This document shows, in pieces, positions 1-6,089 of a DNA stretch of 8,288 bases; positions within the stretch are counted from its first letter, which is position 1, and the number at the start of each line of letters is the position of its first letter. The position numbers and the translations under genes are program-made. The stretch is from Verrucomicrobiota bacterium. GTDB lineage: Bacteria > Verrucomicrobiota > Verrucomicrobiia > Verrucomicrobiales > Akkermansiaceae. The notes below the pieces were generated by a model, which searched no databases, had not been told where the DNA came from, and saw only the letters and a program-made list of their open reading frames with translations. The stretch spans positions 1-8,288 of the forward strand of contig JAPLUJ010000535.1 of NCBI GenBank assembly GCA_026397695.1. Direction: 5' to 3'.

Positions 1-433
1 CATCCGCGGCCTCAAGGGAACCGCTAACAAGGACGCGGTCGAGCGTGCCATCGAAACCTGCGTCCTTACCAGCGTCACCCGCCAATCCATCGATACCCTT
101 TCGAAAGGCTACCGCCACCCCACCTGCCTCGCCCAAGCCCTCCTCCACGATCCCGAAGTGCTCATCCTCGACGAACCCACCGACGGCCTCGATCCCAACC
201 AGAAACACGAGGTCCGCCAACTCATCAAACGCCTCGGACAAAACAAGGCCATCCTCTTTTCCACCCACATCCTCGAAGAGGTCGAGGCCGCCTGCACCCG
301 CGCCGTCATCGTGGACTGCGGGAAAATCGTCGCCGACGGCACGCCCGCCCAACTCCTCGAACAATCCGGCACCGGTTCCCTAACCGACCTGTTCCGCCGC
401 GTCACCACCCGCGACACCGAAGCTGCCGCGTAA
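1..433 (+). CDS. ABC transporter ATP-binding protein, GldA-like (3' part only)
   Basis: The last 143 residues of an ABC ATPase, open from base 2 to a TAA at 431-433; the Walker A half lies off the left edge. In order the fragment shows a signature region LSKGY at residues 33-37, Walker B VLILDEP at 53-59, the D-loop GLDP at 62-65 and the H-loop STH at 87-89. The stretch DGLDPNQKHEVRQLI is typical of GldA-type ATPases that pair with ABC-2 permeases and GldG proteins. Its job would be to hydrolyse ATP in the cytoplasm to drive the permease encoded just downstream. The segment after the signature reads RHPTCLAQ where most relatives have something like RQRVGLAQ, so the usual glutamine/arginine pair is missing. 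GldA is the best family match; the substrate cannot be inferred. Confidence 0.95.
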   Translation, partial: IRGLKGTANKDAVERAIETCVLTSVTRQSIDTLSKGYRHPTCLAQALLHDPEVLILDEPTDGLDPNQKHEVRQLIKRLGQNKAILFSTHILEEVEAACTRAVIVDCGKIVADGTPAQLLEQSGTGSLTDLFRRVTTRDTEAAA

Positions 434-564
434 GACTCCAGAAACCAGACACCAGAATCCAGAGAATAGGCGTTGCTCCGGTTCTGCTCTTTCTGGTCTC
501 TGGCATCTGGTCTCTGGTCTCTCACCTCATCCACGATCTTCAATCCACTATCCACTATCTCCAC
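434..564 (+). repeat. Intergenic spacer built of 7-bp tandem units, with inverted halves
   Basis: The 131-bp spacer between the ATPase and permease genes is almost wholly 7-bp periodic. Positions 438-465 hold four consecutive units of the form CCAGANN (438, 445, 452, 459). Positions 492-519 hold four units TCTGGNN (492, 499, 506, 513), the inverted form. In the same register the repeats change to units carrying ATC at 529, 536, 543, 550 and 557, ending three bases before the ATG at 565. The inverted halves could fold in RNA into four 5-bp helices separated by 2x2 internal loops around a loop of about 28 nt, with other registers possible. No Shine-Dalgarno sequence is visible before the ATG. 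Confidence 0.85.
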
Positions 565-1296
565 ATGACCTCCTGCACCATCTACAAACGCGAACTCACC
601 AGCTACTTCGCCCAGCCCACGGCTTACGCGATCATCGTCATCTTCCTCGCCCTCTCGATGGGCCTCACCTTCAGCTTCGGCAATTTCATGCGCGTCGGCG
701 ATGCCTCGCTGGAATGGACGTTCTTCTTCTGGCATCCGTGGATCTTCATGCTGCTCGCCCCAGCCGTGGGCATGAAACTCTGGGCCGACGAACAACGCAC
801 CGGCACCATCGAACTGTTAGGCACCTTCCCGCTCTCCACCTGGAGCGCCATCATCGGCAAATTCCTCGCCGCCGCCAGCGTCTGGCTCGTCGCCCTCCTG
901 CTCACGTTCCGGATCGTGCTCACCGTCAACTATCTCGGCAATCCGGACAACGGTGCCATCCTCGCGGGTTACCTCGGCAGCTTCCTCGTCTGCTGCACCT
1001 TCCTCGCCATCACCATGCTCGTCTCCGCCTGCACCCGCGACCAGGTCGTCTGCCTGATTGTCTCGGTCGCCATCTGCGTGACCATGGTTCTCTGCGGCTA
1101 CGATGACTTCACCCGCGAACTCGGCAAAGCCGTATCTCCCGCAGTGGTGGAAGCCGTGGTTTCCTTCGGTGTCTGGGACCATTTCCGCTCGCTCAACCGC
1201 GGCCTGTTCCGCCTGCAGGATCTTATCTGGTTCACCTCCTTTATCTTTGTATGCCTGTTAGGCACCAGCGCCATCCTCTCCGCCAAACGTTCCTGA
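565..1296 (+). CDS. ABC-2 type permease, GldF-like
   Basis: A 243-residue integral membrane protein, the usual length for GldF-type ABC-2 permeases. Hydrophobic segments that can span the membrane lie at about residues 18-38, 52-70, 101-123, 131-154, 159-178 and 218-239, giving the six-helix ABC-2 pattern. Between helices 2 and 3, at residues 75-91, is a motif DEQRTGTIELLGTFPLS that is characteristic of this group and likely contacts the ATPase. It would form the channel driven by the upstream ATPase and work with the GldG-like protein encoded next. The ATG at 565 is the first start in frame and is preceded by the heptad-repeat spacer with no clear ribosome binding site. Family assignment is secure; the transported substrate is unknown. 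Confidence 0.95.
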   Translation: MTSCTIYKRELTSYFAQPTAYAIIVIFLALSMGLTFSFGNFMRVGDASLEWTFFFWHPWIFMLLAPAVGMKLWADEQRTGTIELLGTFPLSTWSAIIGKFLAAASVWLVALLLTFRIVLTVNYLGNPDNGAILAGYLGSFLVCCTFLAITMLVSACTRDQVVCLIVSVAICVTMVLCGYDDFTRELGKAVSPAVVEAVVSFGVWDHFRSLNRGLFRLQDLIWFTSFIFVCLLGTSAILSAKRS

Positions 1297-1387
1297 AGAC
1301 CCAAGACTCGAAGACCCAAGACTCAAGACCAGAATTCGCCAACCATCCACTCTTCTTCTCTCCACTTTCGAACTTACAGCATCGCCC
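1297..1387 (+). repeat. Intergenic spacer with AGACYCA-type 7-bp units
   Basis: Directly after the TGA of the permease, AGAC recurs at 1297, 1304, 1312, 1319 and 1326, spacing 7, 8, 7, 7, giving about five degenerate units of the form AGACYCA. The 3' half (1336-1387) is pyrimidine-rich and only loosely patterned. No terminator is visible, and no ribosome binding site is seen before the ATG at 1388, so the flanking genes may be co-transcribed. Confidence 0.7.
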
Positions 1388-3292
1388 ATGAAAATCACCC
1401 ATCCCGTCACCCGCGCGGCGCTCGGAGTCGTCTCGCTCGTCGTCATCGCCGTGTCCGCCAACTGGCTCGTCTCACTCACCTCGCTCGGCAACCGCGGCGC
1501 GGATTTCACCGAAAAACAAATCCACACGCTCTCCAAGGGAACCCGCGCCATCCTCGGCGAGTTGGACGCCCCGGTCGTCATCCGCTACTACGCATCCCGT
1601 AATACCGACTTCATGCCGGAGGAAATCAAACTCCACATGCGCCGCGTCGATGACCTGCTCAAGGAATACGCGTATCTCTCCAAGGGCAAACTGCGCGTTG
1701 AAAACCACGACCCGCAGCCTGACACCGACGCCGAGGATTCCGCCAACCTTGATGGCATCAACGGCCAGCGCATGAACGATCAGAACCTCTACTTCGGCCT
1801 CGCCATCTCGTGCCTCGACCGCACCAGCGTCATTCCGTTCATCGATCCGCGCGATGAAACCATGTTGGAATATCATTTATCCAAGGCCATCGCCGAGGTC
1901 AGCACGCCGGTGAAAGCCAAAATAGGCATCATGTCCGCACTCAATCTCAAGGGTGCCCCGGCCATGATGCCCGGCCAGCCGCCCACCCCGGGATGGGTGA
2001 TCTATCAGCAACTCAAGCAGTCCTTCGATCTCGTGGACATCCCGCTGCAATCGCCCGTCATCGATCCGAAGGCGATCAAGGTGCTGTTGCTGTTCCATCC
2101 TGCAGGCATCACCCCGGAAGCCGAGTTTGCCGTCGATCAATACCTGCTCGGCGGCGGCACCGTGGTCGCCTGCCTCGACGCCTTTTCCGTGGCCGCCCAA
2201 ATGACCGGCGGCGGCAACCCGATGATGGGCCAGCAGGGCAATCCCACCACTTCGACGCTGCCCACGCTGCTCACCGCGTGGGGTGTCTCCTTCGAATCCA
2301 CCAAGGTGCTGGCCGATCCCACGCTCGCCACCAAGCTCGGCGGTGAGCGCCTCGGCCTCGCCGTTCTAACACTCACCAAGGATTCGATGCCCCAGCAGGA
2401 ACAGGGCAACGTCATCACCAAGGACTTGGCCTCGGTCACTTTCTTCCTGCCCGGTGCCTTCACCAAAACCGGCGGCGGCGGCGTGGCCGCCAACACCCTG
2501 ATCAAAACCACCACCAGCGCGGGTTTTGTCGATGCCATGCGCGCCTCTCAGTTAGACCCGGCGCTCACCACCACCTTCAAGTCATCCGGCACCGCCTACG
2601 ATCTGGTCACCCACCTGTCAGGAACCTTCAAGACCGCTTTCCCCGATGGCAAACCCAAGGCCGAAGGCGCATCGCCCGACGAAAAGAAAGACGAGAAGAA
2701 AGACGAAGCGAAGCCGAGCTATCTGAAAGAGGGAGCCAGCCCGGGCAATGTGTTTCTGATAGCCGACATCGATGCGTTCTACGACCGCTTCGCCTACAAC
2801 GTGCAGAATTTCGGCGGCACCCAGTTGGCCTCGCCCGTCAACGGCAACGCGTCCCTGCTCTTCAACCTGCTCGACCAAGCGGTCGGATCGAAACACCTGA
2901 TCGGTTCGCGCTCGCGCTCGGCCATCCGCCGTCCGTTCACCGTGGTCCAGAAAATGGAGTCCGACTTCAACAAGCAGGTCGGTTCCAAGATCGAGGAAGT
3001 CCAGGAAAAACAAAAGGCCGCCCAACAGAAACTCAGCGACCTGCAGGCGAAAAAATCCCGTGGCTCCGAACTCTATCTATCACCCGAACAGGAAGCGGAA
3101 ATCCGCAATCTGCGCAAAGAACAGGTCGATTACTCGAAACTCATCCGCGAACAGGAAAAAGAACTGCGCCGCCAGAAGGATAAACTCGCCGGAAAAATCA
3201 CCCTGCTCAACGTCGCCGCCATGCCGGCCATCGTCATCCTCTTAGGATTCATTCTGTTCATCCAACGCCGCCGCGCGACCCGTGCACGGTGA
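1388..3292 (+). CDS. GldG-like ABC auxiliary protein (ABC_transp_aux family)
   Basis: A 634-residue protein anchored at both ends: an N-terminal membrane segment at about residues 9-31 and a C-terminal one at about 604-625, followed by a basic tail (RRRATRAR). The large middle part should lie outside the cytoplasm. It carries GldG-type features: a stretch DPRDETMLEYHLSKAIAEV near residues 158-176, GNVFLIADIDAFYDRF in the second half, and GNASLLFNLLDQAVG before a long charged helix (about 519-603) that looks like a coiled coil. A low-complexity linker with three 12-bp units encoding DEKK-type residues lies at about 431-442. It follows a GldA/GldF pair, the usual order. In Flavobacterium GldA, GldF and GldG are linked to gliding; elsewhere the role is not known and gliding should not be assumed here. 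Confidence 0.93.
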   Translation: MKITHPVTRAALGVVSLVVIAVSANWLVSLTSLGNRGADFTEKQIHTLSKGTRAILGELDAPVVIRYYASRNTDFMPEEIKLHMRRVDDLLKEYAYLSKGKLRVENHDPQPDTDAEDSANLDGINGQRMNDQNLYFGLAISCLDRTSVIPFIDPRDETMLEYHLSKAIAEVSTPVKAKIGIMSALNLKGAPAMMPGQPPTPGWVIYQQLKQSFDLVDIPLQSPVIDPKAIKVLLLFHPAGITPEAEFAVDQYLLGGGTVVACLDAFSVAAQMTGGGNPMMGQQGNPTTSTLPTLLTAWGVSFESTKVLADPTLATKLGGERLGLAVLTLTKDSMPQQEQGNVITKDLASVTFFLPGAFTKTGGGGVAANTLIKTTTSAGFVDAMRASQLDPALTTTFKSSGTAYDLVTHLSGTFKTAFPDGKPKAEGASPDEKKDEKKDEAKPSYLKEGASPGNVFLIADIDAFYDRFAYNVQNFGGTQLASPVNGNASLLFNLLDQAVGSKHLIGSRSRSAIRRPFTVVQKMESDFNKQVGSKIEEVQEKQKAAQQKLSDLQAKKSRGSELYLSPEQEAEIRNLRKEQVDYSKLIREQEKELRRQKDKLAGKITLLNVAAMPAIVILLGFILFIQRRRATRAR

Positions 3293-3343
3293 TATAATTG
3301 CAAATCTCCAATCTCCAATTTCAAATCTTAAATCCATTCTCCC
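3293..3343 (+). repeat. Intergenic spacer of five 7-bp AT-rich units
   Basis: After an 8-base lead (3293-3300) the spacer is five consecutive heptads starting at 3301, 3308, 3315, 3322 and 3329: CAAATCT, CCAATCT, CCAATTT, CAAATCT, TAAATCC. A sixth looser unit runs to 3342, just before the ATG at 3344. The tract is far more AT-rich than the flanking genes. There is no Shine-Dalgarno sequence. Confidence 0.85.
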
Positions 3344-4759
3344 ATGAACAAACGCCAGGTTATCATCTTCTGGGTCATCGCCATCGCCCTCGGCGGAGCC
3401 GTGGCCATCACGAAACTCAGTCACAAGCCATCGACCCAAAGCGCCGGCATGCGTGCGGCGGGGGCTACTCTATTTACATCCTTTCCGGCGACTGATATTT
3501 CCACCGTGGAGATCCAGGGTGCCGCCGGCTCCGTCACCCTCGTGAAAAAAGATGGCAAGTGGACGCTCGCCCAGCGTGACTCCTATCCGGCCAACACCAC
3601 TACTATCAATGAGCTCATCCGCACCCTCGCCGAGCTTAAAGTCACCCGCGGCATCGAAGCCGGACCGTCCAATGCGGCACGCTTCGGCATGGATGAATCC
3701 GCCACCGAGGCCAAGGAGCGCGGTCTGACAGTCACCTTCAACAAGGACGCCGATGGCAAGTACCTCGCCAAGGTTTCTCTCGGTAAAAACATCGAAGGCA
3801 GTGCCGCCGCCTCGCCCATGGGTGGGCCCAATGCCGTCGGCCGCTATGTGCGCAATCATGCCGATCCATCCGGCTTCTACGCGGTGAACGAGATGTTTTA
3901 TGCTGTTAGCGCTGAAGCACGACGCTGGCTGGCCGATGATTTCATCAGTCCGGAAAAAATCCAATCCATCACCGTCAGCCAAAAGGGCAAGGACGAGCCC
4001 GCATGGAAACTCACCCGCGTGACCGAAGACGCCGAGTTCAAACTCGAGGGTGCCGCCGCCGCCGAAACACTCGACACCACCGTCGCCACCCCGCTCAAGA
4101 GCCTGTTCTCCTACGCCCGCTTCGAGGACGTGGTGCCGGCCGACAAGGTGGCCGAACGTGCCGATACCGCAGGCAAACGCACCGCCGTCATCGCGACCTT
4201 CGAAGGTTTTACTTATACTCTAACCATCACGCCGGCCAAAGCGCCCGCCACGCCGCCGCCGGCGGATCCGGAAAACCCGCAGCCTGCGGCCACGGACAAT
4301 CATTTCCTCACCGTGACCGTCGCTGCCGAGTTGCCCAAGGAACGCAAGAAAGAAGACGGTGAAAAACCCGAGGACGCGAAAACCAAGGACAACGCCTTCA
4401 CCGAACGCCTCAAGACCCTAACGGAAAAACTCGCCAAGGAAAAAGCCCTCGCCGGACGCACCTTCGAAGTCAGCAAGAGCACCGTCGATGCCCTGTTGAA
4501 AGAACGGGATCAACTCATCGCCAAAGCCACCCCACCACCCGCACCCGACCCTAACACCGGATCCATCCAAAAACTGCCCGGCGGCCTCATCGCAACTCCT
4601 CCCGGCCAGCCCACCACCCCGCCCGCCGAAGCCGTGACCCCGCCCGTCGAAGCTGTGACGCCTCCCGCCGAAGCCGTGAAGCCTCCCACCGAAGTGAAGC
4701 CTCCCGCCGAAGCCGCCCCGCCCGCGAAGGACGTGCAGAAACAAGACGACAAGAAGTAG
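3344..4759 (+). CDS. DUF4340 domain-containing membrane-anchored protein
   Basis: A 471-residue protein with one N-terminal membrane segment at about residues 6-24 after a basic start (MNKRQ), so most of it should be extracytoplasmic. Residues from about 40 to 300 match the DUF4340 pattern: a 'sfp..dis.veiq...g.v.lvkkdgkW' opening, an inter-domain stretch with TINELIRTLAELK, and a FGMDE-type segment. DUF4340 genes commonly sit next to GldG-type genes, as here, which suggests a partner of the ABC complex; the biochemical role is unknown. The C-terminal tail from about residue 425 is proline-rich and made of 7-residue repeats (TPPAEAV, TPPVEAV, TPPAEAV, then shorter KPPTEV/KPPAEA), encoded by three 21-bp units and degenerate copies at 4616-4717. 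Such a tail could cross or bind the cell wall, but that is inference. Confidence 0.9.
   Translation: MNKRQVIIFWVIAIALGGAVAITKLSHKPSTQSAGMRAAGATLFTSFPATDISTVEIQGAAGSVTLVKKDGKWTLAQRDSYPANTTTINELIRTLAELKVTRGIEAGPSNAARFGMDESATEAKERGLTVTFNKDADGKYLAKVSLGKNIEGSAAASPMGGPNAVGRYVRNHADPSGFYAVNEMFYAVSAEARRWLADDFISPEKIQSITVSQKGKDEPAWKLTRVTEDAEFKLEGAAAAETLDTTVATPLKSLFSYARFEDVVPADKVAERADTAGKRTAVIATFEGFTYTLTITPAKAPATPPPADPENPQPAATDNHFLTVTVAAELPKERKKEDGEKPEDAKTKDNAFTERLKTLTEKLAKEKALAGRTFEVSKSTVDALLKERDQLIAKATPPPAPDPNTGSIQKLPGGLIATPPGQPTTPPAEAVTPPVEAVTPPAEAVKPPTEVKPPAEAAPPAKDVQKQDDKK
4616..4717 (+). repeat. 21-bp tandem repeat inside the DUF4340 gene
   Basis: Three in-frame 21-bp units (4616-4636, 4637-4657, 4658-4678), an 18-bp copy (4679-4696) and a last 21-bp copy (4697-4717) encode PPxEAV-type heptapeptides. 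Unit lengths are multiples of three, so copy-number changes would keep the frame. Third-position differences between copies show they are not newly formed. Confidence 0.85.
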
Positions 4760-4894
4760 TTCCTTGGCGGGTTCCTAACCGTGGCACGGGTCTGAACATG
4801 GCGGCCGCATCCTGCACTCAGGCCGCGTGAGTGGTGTCCCGCCGCCAGACCTTGGCATTTGCTTCCCGCCGCAGCGACACCCGCACCCGGATGG
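4760..4894. other. Convergent intergenic region with a weak candidate terminator
   Basis: Between the ends of the DUF4340 gene (+) and the SprT-like gene (-). A 6-bp inverted repeat CACTCA/TGAGTG (4815-4820 and 4828-4833, loop GGCCGCG) lies near the middle; an alternative pairing GCGGCC/GGCCGC (4801-4806 and 4821-4826) overlaps it. Neither is followed by a T tract on either strand, so a terminator role is only suggested by position. No coding region is convincing here. Confidence 0.35.
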
Positions 4895-5479
4895 TCATGT
4901 CACCGGCTTCTTTTTGATCAACCGGAAGCGGTCGTGGTAGGCACCGTCATTGAATTTGCGGCAGCAGTCGTAGCAGGCGACGGTGCGTTGGAGCGGTTTC
5001 ACGCGGTGGATGGTGGTGAGGCAGTTAGAGCAAATGTAGGCGTGGTTGCGCTTCATCCGGCGGCGTTTGAAGGGGAGCGTGTGGAATGGATGTTCGCCGG
5101 GGATGCCCAATTCCGTGCAGGCGGTTGCCCATTCGGGACCGTGGGGATCCGTGTGTCGGCGGCCGCAGCGTTCGTAGGCAATAAGATGGGCGAGTTCGTG
5201 TTTGAGGGTGCGCCAGAGCTCCTCGGGCGCGCATTCCCGGAGCTTCGGGTTGAGCTCGATGGACCGGTCCGGCCACCATGCGCGGCCGGCGGTCGTCTGC
5301 ATGCGCGGGTTCCAGGAAACGCCCACCTTGCGGGCAAGTTCGGGCAGGCCCAGGCCATTCGAAGCTTCCGCGCACCAAGCCGTAAGGCCGCCGTCCTCAC
5401 GGGTGGATCGGGGCCGCGAGGGCGCCGAGACCTGCGGAACATGGAGCCACGAAGGCCAACGGAATTCAAGTTGTAGCAT
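4895..5479 (-). CDS. SprT-like zinc metalloprotease domain protein
   Basis: About 194 residues if started at the ATG at 5479 (MLQLEFRW), or 198 from the ATG at 5491. The zinc site is clear: KHELAHLIAYE gives the HExxH (H95, E96, H99 from the 5479 start), followed by HTDPHGPEW, where H109 or H113 is the likely third ligand. A C-terminal zinc ribbon is seen as CxxC pairs at C150/C153 and C169/C172. This layout is the SprT/SprT-like family, cytoplasmic metalloproteins related to eukaryotic SPRTN, which cleaves DNA-protein crosslinks; the bacterial role is not well defined. An open frame continues to 5698, but that extension overlaps the divergent gene starting at 5610 and does not look like SprT, so it is rejected. 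The 5479 ATG has a purine-rich GGCAGGGGC just upstream, although the spacing is very short. Confidence 0.9.
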   Translation of the reverse strand: MLQLEFRWPSWLHVPQVSAPSRPRSTREDGGLTAWCAEASNGLGLPELARKVGVSWNPRMQTTAGRAWWPDRSIELNPKLRECAPEELWRTLKHELAHLIAYERCGRRHTDPHGPEWATACTELGIPGEHPFHTLPFKRRRMKRNHAYICSNCLTTIHRVKPLQRTVACYDCCRKFNDGAYHDRFRLIKKKPVT

Positions 5480-5609
5480 GCCCCTGCCCATTGAAATGAC
5501 GCTATACCAAATATCCCGGCCATGGCAACCTGATAGTGCCGGGTTTTTACAAAATCCTGTTGTTTGGGATTGACACTGCGGGCCGGACGGGTTTGGGTGC
5601 GCTTCACAT
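5480..5609. other. Divergent intergenic region, SprT-like gene and small exported gene
   Basis: This 130-bp region must hold the 5' signals of two divergent genes. Besides the minus-strand promoter candidate it contains, on the plus strand, a GC stem CCCGGC (5515-5520) / GCCGGG (5538-5543) with a 17-nt loop followed by TTTTT (5544-5548). That is terminator-like, but it faces no obvious upstream plus-strand gene closer than the DUF4340 gene. A TTGACA at 5570-5575 lacks a matching -10 box. Confidence 0.4.
5501..5528 (-). promoter_or_regulatory. Candidate sigma-70-like promoter for the SprT-like gene
   Basis: On the minus strand, TTGCCA (5528-5523, five of six to TTGACA) and TATAGC (5506-5501, four of six to TATAAT) are 16 bp apart. 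Transcription would start near 5494, giving a short leader for the ATG at 5479. Found by eye only; PVC promoters may differ from this consensus. Confidence 0.3.
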
Positions 5610-6005
5610 ATGAAAAACACCATCTTGAAGGCAGTGACATGGATTCCTCTGGGCGGCTTGTTGTTGTCAACCTCAGCCCGCGCCGGCGACTGTTTCACCT
5701 CGGAATTGAGTCACTTTGTGGGGAATGCGGCCATCGCCAGCGTGACCACCGTGGTGGTGCATAAAAACTATCCGAATAACAAACGACCAGCCTTGACCGG
5801 GTTCCTCGTCAGCGCCACTGAATCATTTGTGGGAGAAGCGATCGGCTGCGCCGCAGGGAACAATTTTTCACTGCTTGACGCAGGGGTTGGGGTGGTGGGG
5901 GCGGCCTGCGGTGCCTATGCAACCGACAAATGGTACATCGCCCCCAGGGTGAATACCCAAAAAAAGGAAACCACCTATGGCGTGATGGTGTCCCGTAAGT
6001 TCTGA
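5610..6005 (+). CDS. Small exported protein, remotely YfiM-like
   Basis: A 131-residue protein with a clear Sec signal peptide: basic start MKNTILK, hydrophobic core to about residue 22 and an A-R-A type cleavage site before G26. The mature part has a pattern ELSHFVGNAAIASV, then GFLVSATESFVGEAIG, then SLLDAGVGVVGAACGAYATD, two hydrophobic glycine/alanine-rich segments with an acidic residue leading the second. This recalls the small YfiM-type family (H-F-x-G-N/S, then K/E-E-x-x-D, then D-x-x-x-x-x-x-G), but the match is weak and the family's function is unknown. The last 35 residues are more polar and end in VMVSRKF, which could be a beta-strand. No clear Shine-Dalgarno site precedes the ATG. 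It has no evident functional link to either neighbour. Confidence 0.72.
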   Translation: MKNTILKAVTWIPLGGLLLSTSARAGDCFTSELSHFVGNAAIASVTTVVVHKNYPNNKRPALTGFLVSATESFVGEAIGCAAGNNFSLLDAGVGVVGAACGAYATDKWYIAPRVNTQKKETTYGVMVSRKF

Positions 6006-6089
6006 TCGCTGCAACCGCTGCGACATGTTCATGGCGGTGGCAAAGCGGCGGATTCATTGCATGGATCCCCACATGGCTTAACTCAAAAG
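6006..6089. other. Short non-coding junction before the PQQ-protein remnant
   Basis: The 84 bp after the TGA of the small exported gene show no promoter or hairpin that I can support. Any break point at which the N-terminal part of the PQQ-type gene was lost should lie within or near this stretch. Confidence 0.4.

Noticed and set aside
438..519. CRISPR-like array in the heptad spacer
   Set aside because: Units are 7 bp with no spacers between them; CRISPR repeats are over 20 bp with unique spacers.
109..795. Long open frame on the minus strand opposite the ATPase and permease genes
   Set aside because: It spans the gene boundary and the heptad spacer, is low-complexity in Glu/Ala/Arg, and has no domain pattern; it mirrors the GC-rich plus-strand genes.
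4859..5476. Plus-strand open frame of 205 codons opposite the SprT-like gene
   Set aside because: The minus strand carries a clear HExxH and zinc-ribbon protein; the plus-strand product shows no family features.
5570..5598. TTGACA at 5570-5575 as a promoter for the small exported gene
   Set aside because: No acceptable -10 box lies at 15-19 bp spacing; the stretch there is GTTTGGGT-like.
5480..5698. N-terminal extension of the SprT-like frame up to an ATG at 5698
   Set aside because: It overlaps the signal-peptide gene on the other strand, would cross the whole promoter region, and its residues do not look like SprT.
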